Shown: positions 1-6,963 of the stretch, piece after piece
How positions within the stretch are numbered: position 1 is the stretch's first letter
How the letters are laid out: the number at the start of each line of letters is the position of its first letter
DNA from: JBBSBY01 sp038250835
Lineage (GTDB): Bacteria > Desulfobacterota > Desulfomonilia > Desulfomonilales > Desulfomonilaceae
Assembly: GCA_038250835.1 (NCBI GenBank)
Contig: JBBSBY010000078.1
Coordinates: forward strand, 1 to 16,495
Length of the DNA: 16,495 nt
Direction of reading: 5' to 3'
The notes under the pieces: generated by a model
What the model was told of the DNA's origin: nothing
The model's database searches: none
The model's input: the letters and a program-made list of their open reading frames with translations, nothing else
Program-made: the position numbers and the translations under genes

Positions 1-1175
1 ATGGAATTACCGTGGGAGATTTCCTGGCGCCGGGCGTGGACTCAAGATTCACTTATCCAGCCGAGATTTCCGAACAGTTGGAAAGTATCTGTGGAGGCGC
101 CTATTTGCCGGATGTGAAGGGATTTCGCACGGAGAATAAAGACAAGCTTTTACGTGACATTTACACAATGCTTGATAGACGATTTAAACTGGCCGCGGAA
201 TTTTTGACGCAAAGACCCTGGGACTTCTTTATGATGGTGGAAATCGCTTCGGATCGCATCCATCATGGGTTTTGGCGATTCTGTCGCAGCGACCACAGAT
301 TGCATGTCCCCGACAATCCTTTTGAAAATGTAATGCCTGATTTTTATAGATATCTTGACTCTAAGATCGGCTCATTGCTCATGTTGCTGGATGACGACAC
401 CACGGTTGTGACCCTGTCGGATCACGGCGCCAAGAGCATGCAGGGGTCGGTCTGCATCAATGAGTGGCTGATACAAAACGGTTATTTGAAGTTACGCGGT
501 CGACCGGAACCCGGGACACCTTTAACAGCGGATCTAGTGGATTGGTCTGCAACCAGGGCGTGGGGTGAAGGGGGCTACTATGCGAGGATATTCCTGAATC
601 TTCAAGGTCGGGAACCCTCTGGAATAGTGGCGCCTAATCAATATGAACAAGAGCTCAGTGCCTTGGCTGCTAAAATTTCTACAATTAAAAACGGCGCCGG
701 AGTAGCGATCAGCGGCCGCCCTCTGCGCCCCAATAATATATATAGACACTGCGAAGGTTATCCACCTGATCTCATCGTGTACTTTGATGAGCTGTCCCAT
801 AGATCCTCAGGGGTCGTTGGCTCCGGCGCAGTTTTTATGCAAACTAATGATACGGGTCCTGATGACGCAAATCACGATCATAACGGATTTTTTGTTAGCG
901 CCAGAATGCGTGATTTACGGTCAGGCAAGCGTAAAAACATTCAAGTACATGATTTAGATTGTTTAGACGTTACTCCAACTCTTCTCAAGGAATACGGCCT
1001 AGAACCGCCTGAACATCTGGGAGGAAAAATATTGGATTTTGATTCCGCAATAATTCGGATCGCAAATTCTAATTCTATATTGCAACCCCACAATGAACAT
1101 CAGACGCAGGTTGGCCTCAGTCTCGAAGAAGAAGAAATCGTGAAAAGTCGCCTTGCCGAACTTGGTTACTTATAA
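1..1175 (+). CDS. Alkaline-phosphatase-superfamily phosphodiesterase/nucleotide pyrophosphatase-like protein (5' truncated)
   Basis: The frame is open to the left edge (first full codon at 3), so this is the C-terminal part of a longer protein; the GTG at 12 is only the first possible start inside the window. Counting from that GTG, the visible 387 residues carry motifs of the type I phosphodiesterase/nucleotide pyrophosphatase group of the alkaline phosphatase superfamily (COG3379-like). These are ASDRIHHGFW (80-88), LSDHGAK (135-141, Asp137/His138 as likely metal ligands) and NHDHNGFF (287-294, His288/His290). The C-terminus RLAELGYL is also typical of this group. The N-terminal part with the nucleophile and first metal ligands lies outside the window. 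Family members cleave phosphomonoester or phosphodiester bonds using two metal ions; the substrate cannot be told here. The stop codon at 1173-1175 directly abuts the stop of the convergent gene. Family call is firm, substrate unknown. Confidence 0.88.
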   Translation, partial: GITVGDFLAPGVDSRFTYPAEISEQLESICGGAYLPDVKGFRTENKDKLLRDIYTMLDRRFKLAAEFLTQRPWDFFMMVEIASDRIHHGFWRFCRSDHRLHVPDNPFENVMPDFYRYLDSKIGSLLMLLDDDTTVVTLSDHGAKSMQGSVCINEWLIQNGYLKLRGRPEPGTPLTADLVDWSATRAWGEGGYYARIFLNLQGREPSGIVAPNQYEQELSALAAKISTIKNGAGVAISGRPLRPNNIYRHCEGYPPDLIVYFDELSHRSSGVVGSGAVFMQTNDTGPDDANHDHNGFFVSARMRDLRSGKRKNIQVHDLDCLDVTPTLLKEYGLEPPEHLGGKILDFDSAIIRIANSNSILQPHNEHQTQVGLSLEEEEIVKSRLAELGYL

Positions 1176-3284
1176 TTATTTTCTTAATTCAGTGCGGACG
1201 GATTCCGCATCGTGTCTTACGGAACACCACTCGTCGGGTTGCGTGCCTTTAAGGAAGGGTTCCGATATAATCTTCGGGCAAATTGAAACGGCGCGCATAC
1301 CTGACTGAAGGCAAATTCTTCTGAAAACTACTCCTTCCGGCGCATCCAGCTTCGTTGCGTTCACTGCGGCGGGCTTAAAGAATGTCTCGACTATCTTCTT
1401 CATTCTTAGATCTTTTCGATCAGTTTTTGCCCTCAGCATAATTAGATTTTCGGCATTGTAAGCGATTAACCAGGAGCCCTCTTCATCGGATGTCGTGAAG
1501 ACGGACGGAAGTGAACTTGTGTGCTCGACGGAACCGTTCTTACCGTCCAACTGATCCATTTCCTTTAACAGATAGTTGACTAGGAAAAGAGCGCCGGGTT
1601 TTACGGCAATGTTTCTATTCTCCTCTTCTACATAATCGCTGCTGTTAGTCGACATTGTCCTATACGAAACGCGCCTTCCGAGATTAGCCAAAGTAAGATA
1701 ATTTTGAGCCACCCGAAGAGGGGATGTTGGTGAGAGCTTCATGGGCTCCCCGGGAATTAACTTGAACCCAAACGGACTCGAAACGTCAATTAGCTGTTTG
1801 GAGTCGATCCTGCTCATGATATTGAGCATAAACTCATCTCTATCCTGTCGAAAGGCTTGACGTAAAGTCAACGTCCCTGAAGAATGCGTTGTCGCCGGGA
1901 CCTGAGTTGCCAGTGAAAATTTAGCTCTATCCTGTTTATCAACGGCCAACGCGGGCAAAAGCAAAATTGGAGTCGTTATGTTGATAGAGGTTGCGTCGCC
2001 GGCCCATTTTCCGGGTGGTGGAGCAAAATAGCTCTGTAATGCGCCATTTTGGACGTTCAGACATGCAAAGTAGAACGGAATCCCATGTTCATCCAATTTT
2101 TTTAACTCTGATTCCGCATCATTTTGAATGAGCGGATCCAGGGTAGTTATTACGTCCGAACTCTGAGTGGCGTCATGAGTAATACTGTCTTTTATCAGCT
2201 CAAGAAAGGCGGCGGTTTTTAAGTGAGGCATAGAATGGCGGAGCATGTCCACCGGCGCGTTTATCGCCTCATCATATTTTTCTCTGTCAATCTTGCCGGT
2301 TTTAAGGAGCAAACCAAGCACCATGTTCCGTCGAGCTCTGGCACGGTCTGGTCTTCGAAATGGATTGATTATATTGGGGGCGCGAATGCCGGCGGCCATC
2401 AAAGCGCAATCAGCAGGATCCAATTCCTTCAGACTTTTTCCAAAAAATTTTGTCGCAGCCTCAGACACTCCATGAACCGGCAGTTGACCCCAGTGACCAA
2501 AATATACACGGTTTAGGTAAGCTTCTAAAATAGTCTTCTTGCTGTACACGGCATCCGCCGTCATAGCTAAGAATGCCTCGTTAATTTTACGCGCCATGGT
2601 TTTCTCAGGATTCAGTATGGTCATTCTGATTAGCTGCTGAGAGATGGTGCTGCCGCCTTGGACATATCTTCCGGCCTTGATGTTGGCTTTAATTGCGTCA
2701 AGGATAGATCCAAAATCGATTCCCTGGTGTGAATAAAAGTGAGTATCCTCAGTCAGTAAAATTGAATCAATAAGTATCGCCGGTATTTCGTCCAATCCTA
2801 CATTGCGTCTCAAGGCGGGTAATTCACCCGGCGCAGGGACTACGCTTATCAACTCAGGTTCAAGGGTAACGCTTTGAACATCTTCCTGGGATCTTTTCAG
2901 GCGTATGGATTTAACTCGATTCCAATCGAGGTTTATGGAAATGGGGCCGCTTACCACGGCGCCCAGCTTAAAGGGACAATGCTTCAAAAATATATTTATT
3001 CCAGACCCTGCGCGGCTCCATTGCCCCGGTTCCGGAACGGCTGAGTCCGTTTGGGAGTACCCGCATCTCTTTAAGCGCTCAGCTAAACGCAATTCTTCAA
3101 TGTTAGCGCCGACGGCTATGGAAAAAGGAGACGCGTACACAAAAGTGGGTTTCCGTTTAAATTTGTATTCAAAAGTCCATAAAACAATACCGATGATAAC
3201 GAGGATATATATACCGAAAGCAAGAGCGGACAGTCGGAAGAATAGAGAGAAAACTTTTAATAATCTCCTGGGCTTTAGAACCAC
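1176..3284 (-). CDS. Class A PBP-like peptidoglycan glycosyltransferase with degenerate transpeptidase domain
   Basis: This 702-aa protein has the layout of a PBP1b-type bifunctional penicillin-binding protein. A basic N-terminus and one membrane anchor (about 18-38) are followed by a UB2H-like region (about 45-140) ending in LEPELI, a GT51 glycosyltransferase domain (about 165-345), a transpeptidase-fold region (about 375-640) and a Cys-containing tail. The GT51 motifs are intact: LLTEDTHFYSHQGID with the catalytic Glu179, GGSTISQQ at 210-217, and ILEAYLNRVYFG with Glu254. The transpeptidase motifs are not. SxxKP is replaced by NITTP (435-439), SxN by DRD (481-483), and KTGTT by SVFTT (594-598). 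The flanking family pattern, such as VAQNYLTLANLG, is kept. The protein should polymerise glycan strands at the inner membrane but cannot acylate peptides by the normal mechanism. Start is GTG at 3284 with AAAGGG a few bases upstream; a promoter is predicted at 3318-3346. It lies downstream of the CoxE/MoxR pair on the same strand, across a 154-bp gap. Confidence 0.9.
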   Translation of the reverse strand: MVLKPRRLLKVFSLFFRLSALAFGIYILVIIGIVLWTFEYKFKRKPTFVYASPFSIAVGANIEELRLAERLKRCGYSQTDSAVPEPGQWSRAGSGINIFLKHCPFKLGAVVSGPISINLDWNRVKSIRLKRSQEDVQSVTLEPELISVVPAPGELPALRRNVGLDEIPAILIDSILLTEDTHFYSHQGIDFGSILDAIKANIKAGRYVQGGSTISQQLIRMTILNPEKTMARKINEAFLAMTADAVYSKKTILEAYLNRVYFGHWGQLPVHGVSEAATKFFGKSLKELDPADCALMAAGIRAPNIINPFRRPDRARARRNMVLGLLLKTGKIDREKYDEAINAPVDMLRHSMPHLKTAAFLELIKDSITHDATQSSDVITTLDPLIQNDAESELKKLDEHGIPFYFACLNVQNGALQSYFAPPPGKWAGDATSINITTPILLLPALAVDKQDRAKFSLATQVPATTHSSGTLTLRQAFRQDRDEFMLNIMSRIDSKQLIDVSSPFGFKLIPGEPMKLSPTSPLRVAQNYLTLANLGRRVSYRTMSTNSSDYVEEENRNIAVKPGALFLVNYLLKEMDQLDGKNGSVEHTSSLPSVFTTSDEEGSWLIAYNAENLIMLRAKTDRKDLRMKKIVETFFKPAAVNATKLDAPEGVVFRRICLQSGMRAVSICPKIISEPFLKGTQPDEWCSVRHDAESVRTELRK

Positions 3285-3317
3285 TTCAAACCCTTTGTCG
3301 CTGAAATGTTAATTAAA

Positions 3318-3346
3318 TTAATATTATAAATGCTTTTAGAAGTCAA
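3318..3346 (-). promoter_or_regulatory. Predicted sigma-70-type promoter of the PBP-like gene
   Basis: On the minus strand TTGACT (3346-3341) and TATTAA (3323-3318) are separated by 17 bp, with AT-rich sequence around the -10. The expected transcript start is near 3311, giving a leader of about 27 nt before the GTG at 3284. No clear terminator of the upstream CoxE-like gene is visible in the 154-bp gap, so read-through from the MoxR/CoxE operon is also possible. Confidence 0.45.
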
Positions 3347-3438
3347 ATTTAGAACAGTTGTGAAAGTTCAAGTCGGTATGTAATCCGGATGGTTTTAAAG
3401 TATGCAAAATAAAAAAGCAAAACGGCATTGAATCAAGC

Positions 3439-4632
3439 TTATCTTTTACTCATGAGGTGGGTAACGGCTTTATCCAAACCGTCCAGCGAAAGCTCAAACA
3501 TTGGGAAAATGTCGGATATCACCCCAATGGTTCGTGTCATCTGCCACAGCCTTACAGGGGTGGGATTAAGCCAAATAGCCTTCTTGAATGTCTTGGCCAA
3601 CATGTTGAGGCGGTCGATGCTCGGTAGGCCGCTCCTCTCATCTATATAAATAGAGCCGTCGGTAGCCATGAGTTCATAGGGCGCCATACTCGCGTCCCCC
3701 ACAATTACTATACGAGTTTCCTGGTCCCAGGCGGCCATGTCAACAACTTTTTGGGGTTTATACCTACGGTAAGCGTCCTCCCAAACAAAATCGTAGATCG
3801 TGTTATGAAAATAGTAGGTTCGTAAGTGCTTGAACTGAGCCCGAGCGTAATTAAAGAGAATCTGAACTATATCGACGTAAGGATCCATTGACCACCCGCC
3901 GTTGTCGATGAGCAACACCACTTTCAGCCGATCTCTTAGACTTCTTTCAAATACAATTTCGATCTCGCCGGCGTTTCTTGTGGTTGCGCGTATCGTGTCC
4001 TCAATGTTGACTTTATCCTTTGGACCTTCCGGGACCAGACGCCTCAACCTTTTTAAGGCTTCCCCCACCTGAGACAATGTCAGAGGCCCTTCAAGCGAAT
4101 ATTCTTTGTACCGCCTCTCCAGAGCGACTTTAACTGCGGATTTGTTCATTGACCTGCCGCCCACGCGCATGCCGCCGGGATGAAATCCTGAGTGGCCAAC
4201 CGGTGAAGTTCCTCCCGTGCCGATCCACTTTCCGCCGCCGTGGTGCGCCTCCGTTTGCTCTTTGAGCCTATCCATAAAGTACTTTATGAGTTCATCAGGG
4301 CTGAGTTTGCTCATTTCTTCTTTGCTGAGACCCAGAGCGTCGGCTAACTGATCAGGCCGCGATAACCATTCGTCCAGCAGGGCTCTAACTGATTCCTCGA
4401 GTTCCACAGCTTTTAAATCGGGTAGCTCGGCGCCTTTAAAAAAATGAGCAAAAACGCGGTCGTACAAATCAAAATAACGCTCACTTTTAATCAGGACCGC
4501 CCTGGTAGCGATATAAAAATCTTCCAGTCCGTCCACAAGACCCGTAGCGAGGGCTTTGTGTAAGCGCAAAAATGACGTGGGGCTGACCGGAATCCCGGAA
4601 TCTCTGAGTAAATAAAAAAAATCAATAAACAT
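3439..4632 (-). CDS. VWA domain protein of the CoxE family
   Basis: The 397-aa soluble protein matches the CoxE-like VWA family (COG3552/COG3825 type). It has a helical N-terminal half (1-125), a Gly/His-rich linker (HHGGGKWIGTGGTSP from 130, continuing to about 160), then a VWA-like Rossmann region from about 235 to the end. The first strand with the MIDAS-like site is VVLLIDNGGWSMDPYV (238-253). It keeps Asp243 but has Gly and Trp where the canonical DxSxS motif has its two serines; Ser248 is next. VIVGDASMAPYE (309-320) is the later acidic loop with Asp313. CoxE-like proteins work with MoxR AAA ATPases as chaperones that insert or remodel metal cofactors or assemble complexes. The gene begins 12 bp after the MoxR gene stops, so both are almost certainly one operon. 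ATG at 4632 has only a weak AGG-type ribosome site. The client protein is unknown. Confidence 0.87.
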   Translation of the reverse strand: MFIDFFYLLRDSGIPVSPTSFLRLHKALATGLVDGLEDFYIATRAVLIKSERYFDLYDRVFAHFFKGAELPDLKAVELEESVRALLDEWLSRPDQLADALGLSKEEMSKLSPDELIKYFMDRLKEQTEAHHGGGKWIGTGGTSPVGHSGFHPGGMRVGGRSMNKSAVKVALERRYKEYSLEGPLTLSQVGEALKRLRRLVPEGPKDKVNIEDTIRATTRNAGEIEIVFERSLRDRLKVVLLIDNGGWSMDPYVDIVQILFNYARAQFKHLRTYYFHNTIYDFVWEDAYRRYKPQKVVDMAAWDQETRIVIVGDASMAPYELMATDGSIYIDERSGLPSIDRLNMLAKTFKKAIWLNPTPVRLWQMTRTIGVISDIFPMFELSLDGLDKAVTHLMSKR

Positions 4633-4644
4633 AATATGCCTGAG

Positions 4645-5487
4645 TTATGCGCGTATGCGGCGGCTTTGAGAAACAGCCTGCTGGTAATCGTTGCTTTTTT
4701 TATACAATATTCCGAGATAAGGTATTTTGCCGACTATGAGATCCTTGGGCCTGAAGTCACTATCGCTTCTTAAAGCTCGAATCCAGTTGATTAATTCACG
4801 AGTGGCGGGTTTCTTTTCCATGCCTTGGAATTCCCTCAGTTTGTAAAAAGTGCGCACGCACACGTCCATTAACTCGTTGTCCAAGTCAGGGAAGTGCACC
4901 ATAACTATTCTGCGCATCATTTCAGGATCCGGAAAGGCTATGTGATGAAAGTTACATCGCCCGAGGAATGGATCTGAGAGGTCTTTTTTGGCATTACTCG
5001 TTATGATGATAATAGGGCGATTTATAGCCTTTATAGTTTTATCGATCTCTATAATATCGAATTCCATTTGATCCAAAACATCGAGCATATCATCTTGAAA
5101 ATCGGTATCGGCCTTGTCGATTTCATCAATTAACAACACAACTTTGGTGTCGGAAACAAAAGATTGGCCGATTTTGCCCATTCGTATGTATTCTTCGATA
5201 TTGCTGACGTCCCTCGATGAATCTCCGAAGCGGCTGTCATTGAGACGAGTCAACGTATCATACTGATAGAGGGCCTCGACGAGTTTTAGGCTGGATTTAA
5301 CATTGAGGATCAAAAGCGGCTTACTCATGCTCTCCGCTATTGCGTGGGCCAGCATCGTTTTGCCTGTGCCCGGTTCGCCTTTCAGTAGCAGAGGCATCTC
5401 GAGCGCCACGGAAATATTAACTATCTTTGCCAATTCTTCATCGAGAACGTATTTCGACGCGCCTCGAAAGTTGCTGTCTAAGGACAT
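4645..5487 (-). CDS. MoxR-type AAA+ ATPase
   Basis: The protein carries Walker A GEPGTGKT (37-44), Walker B LLIDEID (118-124) and a sensor-1/arginine-finger stretch ITSNAKKDLSDPFLGRC (162-178), in the order and spacing of MoxR-like AAA ATPases (COG0714). I chose ATG 5487 (280 aa) because GAGGAG lies at 5502-5497, 9 nt upstream, and the protein then begins MSLDSNFRGAS, close to the usual family start. The frame stays open up to an ATG at 5625 (326 aa), but that start has no ribosome site and the extra 46 residues match nothing I know. MoxR ATPases usually pair with VWA proteins, here the next gene 12 bp downstream, to form an ATP-driven chaperone or remodelling complex. Whether the PBP-like protein further downstream is its client is speculation. 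Confidence 0.9.
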   Translation of the reverse strand: MSLDSNFRGASKYVLDEELAKIVNISVALEMPLLLKGEPGTGKTMLAHAIAESMSKPLLILNVKSSLKLVEALYQYDTLTRLNDSRFGDSSRDVSNIEEYIRMGKIGQSFVSDTKVVLLIDEIDKADTDFQDDMLDVLDQMEFDIIEIDKTIKAINRPIIIITSNAKKDLSDPFLGRCNFHHIAFPDPEMMRRIVMVHFPDLDNELMDVCVRTFYKLREFQGMEKKPATRELINWIRALRSDSDFRPKDLIVGKIPYLGILYKKSNDYQQAVSQSRRIRA

Positions 5488-5685
5488 ATATTGAAACTCC
5501 TCTTTTTTTTTAGGAATCCGAGCCCAAAAAGCTTCTTGAAGTCGATCATTAACTAAGACTCTTCCAATGGATCGAGTATTTCCCTGGAACGTGATTTCAA
5601 TCCAGCAAATTATCGGAAAGTTCATGCCGCCATATAAGCTAATTATCCCAAGGGTATATGGGTTACGAGTTAAACTCCCCTGTTT

Positions 5686-5714
5686 ATTATACTGAACAAT
5701 ACATCCACATTGAA
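5686..5714 (-). promoter_or_regulatory. Possible promoter of the MoxR/CoxE operon
   Basis: On the minus strand a perfect TATAAT (5691-5686) lies 17 bp from TTCAAT (5714-5709), a poor -35 box. The leader to the chosen start at 5487 would be about 190 nt. A short dyad, ACTTAT-cgt-ATAAGT at 5714-5728, touches the -35 and could be an operator, but dyads this short are common by chance. Confidence 0.3.
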
Positions 5715-6030
5715 CTTATCGTATAAGTGAACTATTGACAAGACTATACCATGCGTATCCTCCTTATAGTGTTTCCAGACGAATATCGACAACTCCATAA
5801 CTGTCGATCAGGAATGGCGGCGATTGAGACATAACTGAATAAAAAATATGGAGGGCAATACATTTTGTGTGCTCGGCTGAGGGTAAGTTTAGCGACGAAT
5901 TCGTGGGCCGGCCGACCTGGCCGCGTGCTCTTCCAAAGGCGCTTGGGGGGACCTGATCGGCACGAGCTGTGGGTTTGACGCAAGCATGAGCCGAAGGTAT
6001 TTGCAAAAAATTGCGGCAGGGATTTTTCTC

Positions 6031-6060
6031 TTGACAATATGATTAGCCGGCGGCTACTTT
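6031..6060 (+). promoter_or_regulatory. Possible upstream plus-strand promoter
   Basis: TTGACA (6031-6036) and TACTTT (6055-6060) are separated by 18 bp. A transcript from here would start near 6067 and pass through the second promoter at 6122-6149 into the first secreted-protein gene. It may be a second promoter for that gene or a chance match. Confidence 0.3.
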
Positions 6061-6121
6061 ATACCCTAATATGACAAAGGGGCCCAGGAGTGCTCAGAAG
6101 CTGATGAGCGCAAAAAAAAGG

Positions 6122-6149
6122 TTGACAACCCCGGCTATATTTGTAATAA
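6122..6149 (+). promoter_or_regulatory. Predicted promoter of secreted-protein gene A
   Basis: A consensus -35 TTGACA (6122-6127) is followed after 16 bp by TAATAA (6144-6149). The -35 lies 123 nt before the ATG. The paralogous gene has TTGACA 118 nt before its ATG, and both copies share an ACCC..GCT stretch just after the -35, so the promoter appears to have been duplicated with the gene. The predicted leader is about 90 nt. Confidence 0.6.
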
Positions 6150-6176
6150 ACTTTATTCACATCCGGAGTCATATTT

Positions 6177-6194
6177 ATTTGGAGGCATCCAAAT
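6177..6194 (+). promoter_or_regulatory. 5' leader hairpin of gene A
   Basis: ATTTGGA (6177-6183) pairs perfectly with TCCAAAT (6188-6194) around the four-base loop GGCA. It lies about 20 nt after the predicted transcript start. Hairpins in this place often protect mRNA against 5'-end-dependent decay, which would suit a highly expressed small secreted protein; that role is inferred. No equally good hairpin is seen at the same place in the leader of gene B. Confidence 0.4.
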
Positions 6195-6201
6195 TCTGGT
6201 A

Positions 6202-6244
6202 TGTAAGCTTCCTTTAGTAAGGATTATGAAAGGAGGATGAGGGT
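6202..6244 (+). promoter_or_regulatory. Conserved leader A with ribosome site and possible switch
   Basis: TGTAAGCT (6202-6209) and the block 6224-6252 recur identically before gene B (6926-6933 and 6943-6971). The ribosome site AAAGGAGG (6229-6236) is near-perfect, with 8 nt to the ATG at 6245. CTTCCTTT (6208-6215) can pair with that ribosome site over 8 bases with one G-U pair. Alternatively, its TCCTT (6210-6214) can pair with AAGGA (6219-6223). The two pairings exclude each other, so the leader could switch ribosome access. The ribosome site also sits inside a four-codon frame, ATG-AAA-GGA-GGA-TGA (6226-6240), kept in both copies. Conservation is seen directly; regulation is inferred. Confidence 0.5.
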
Positions 6245-6715
6245 ATGGTTAAGAGGACTCTGCTTGTTCTCAGTATTTTGTCGCTAATGGTTTGTGCGGC
6301 AGGAACTAGCTCAGCGTTTATGGTGGGTTGGCCTGACAATGATTGTGTAGCGAAGCCGATGTTCGTTCCGGTCGATTGCTGTCCGTATCCATTGCCCAAA
6401 ACAATAATTCAGACTTGGTCCTGCAAAATCGAGGGACCTTGTCCGGCTCCCGCGCCCTGTGGTGTGGCTTCCTGTAAAAAAGATGGATTTGCCCCCGGCT
6501 TGTTATGCGCCATGGCGGGCTCCATCGCAACACCTTTGGACTTCCTATTTGGTGGTTGTGACGGAACCTATGGTTGCTTCCCCGGCTTCGGCAACGGTGG
6601 TTGCGGCGGCGCAGGCGGCGAATGCGGACCATGCTACGGTCCGGTCCCGGCAGTTGTAGCGGCGGTCCCTATGGCATTAGGCGCGCCGGCCGTTATGTTT
6701 GGATCCCTCTGGTAG
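6245..6715 (+). CDS. Secreted Cys/Gly-rich small protein A
   Basis: The 156-aa product begins MVKR, followed by a hydrophobic stretch (5-19) and a type I-like cleavage site, GTSSA/F, after residue 24. The mature part is rich in Cys (13), Gly and Pro. It includes VDCCPYPLP, EGPCPAPAPCGVASC, a GGC..YGC run and GNGGCGGAGGECGPCYG, and ends in a more hydrophobic tail finishing in Trp. It should be exported by Sec and could form disulfide bonds or a matrix-like structure outside the cytoplasm. I do not recognise the family. It is paralogous to the 130-aa protein encoded from 6964: same leader, MVK start, Cys17 and Gly20 in the signal peptide, predicted cleavage after residue 24, similar GP.AP.C and ATPL.F..GG.C segments, and a terminal Trp. 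It is monocistronic, with its own promoter and a strong terminator at 6746-6779. Confidence 0.82.
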   Translation: MVKRTLLVLSILSLMVCAAGTSSAFMVGWPDNDCVAKPMFVPVDCCPYPLPKTIIQTWSCKIEGPCPAPAPCGVASCKKDGFAPGLLCAMAGSIATPLDFLFGGCDGTYGCFPGFGNGGCGGAGGECGPCYGPVPAVVAAVPMALGAPAVMFGSLW

Positions 6716-6745
6716 TTGAGATACGTTATGTCGATCACGTGACCC

Positions 6746-6779
6746 AAAAAGGACCGGTGGAGTCACCCCGGTCCTTTTT
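6746..6779 (+). terminator. Intrinsic terminator after gene A
   Basis: GGACCGG (6751-6757) pairs with CCGGTCC (6768-6774). The stem is followed by TTTTT (6775-6779) and preceded by AAAAA, so it could also stop transcription from the other strand. It lies 30 nt after the stop codon and separates genes A and B into two transcription units. Confidence 0.88.
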
Positions 6780-6845
6780 AGGTTAAGACGCTGAGTCATG
6801 GATTGATTATTTCAATCCAAACACGAGTAATACGAGAAATAAACC

Positions 6846-6874
6846 TTGACATTAACCCGCTTTTTCGATAGGTA
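6846..6874 (+). promoter_or_regulatory. Predicted promoter of secreted-protein gene B
   Basis: TTGACA (6846-6851) is a consensus -35. At 17 bp the -10 would be the poor TAGGTA (6869-6874), while a better TATATA (6873-6878) is 21 bp away. Position relative to the ATG (118 nt) and the ACCC.GCT stretch after the -35 match the promoter of gene A. The weaker -10 suggests lower or more regulated expression than gene A. Confidence 0.4.
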
Positions 6875-6925
6875 TATACATAAGTATTACGATTAGAAGT
6901 TCGAGAATATACAATATTTCCGGTT

Positions 6926-6963
6926 TGTAAGCTGGAAGCTCTTTATGAAAGGAGGATGAGGGT
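6926..6963 (+). promoter_or_regulatory. Conserved leader B with ribosome site
   Basis: TGTAAGCT (6926-6933) and the 29-nt block 6943-6971 are identical to leader A, including AAAGGAGG (6948-6955) and the ATG-AAA-GGA-GGA-TGA mini-frame (6945-6959). The stretch between the two conserved parts differs and is 5 nt shorter. The pairing that could hide the ribosome site in leader A is weaker here (CTCTTT). Instead AGCT-GGA-AGCT can form a small hairpin. Confidence 0.55.

Larger units (their letters stand above)
5488..6244. other. Gene-poor divergent intergenic region (about 750 bp)
   Basis: This region separates the minus-strand MoxR operon from the plus-strand secreted-protein genes. It holds the MoxR ribosome site, a possible MoxR promoter near 5686-5714 and two plus-strand promoter-like sites (6031-6060 and 6122-6149). 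It also holds a leader hairpin at 6177-6194 and the conserved leader before 6245. Minus-strand open frames of 80-97 codons exist between 5744 and 6037, but they lack ribosome sites and recognisable composition. No tRNA-like or repeat-array structure was seen in 5715-6030. The part between about 5760 and 6030 remains unexplained; it could be a decayed gene. Confidence 0.6.

Noticed and set aside
3285..3438. T-rich stretch after the CoxE-like gene as a possible terminator
   Set aside because: Only a 4-bp AAGC/GCTT stem precedes the T run on the minus strand; too weak to call.
5488..5625. Longer MoxR protein starting at ATG 5625
   Set aside because: No ribosome site before 5625, whereas GAGGAG precedes ATG 5487 and the family sequence begins there.
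5957..5973. GGCACG-like half of a sigma-54 promoter
   Set aside because: The -12 element reads GTGG instead of TTGC, and no gene follows at the right distance.
5744..6037. Two minus-strand open frames (97 and 80 codons)
   Set aside because: No ribosome site, composition rich in Ser/Arg/Pro as expected of random translation, and two frames overlap each other without either looking coding.
5986..6042. ATG followed by an 18-codon hydrophobic peptide resembling the start of a membrane protein
   Set aside because: No ribosome site and no continuation in frame beyond the TGA except eight codons; treated as chance or at most a remnant.
6318..6632. 104-codon minus-strand frame, rich in Arg and His, opposite secreted protein A
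   Set aside because: Mirror image of Gly/Cys/Pro codons on the coding strand, which has promoter, ribosome site, signal peptide and terminator.
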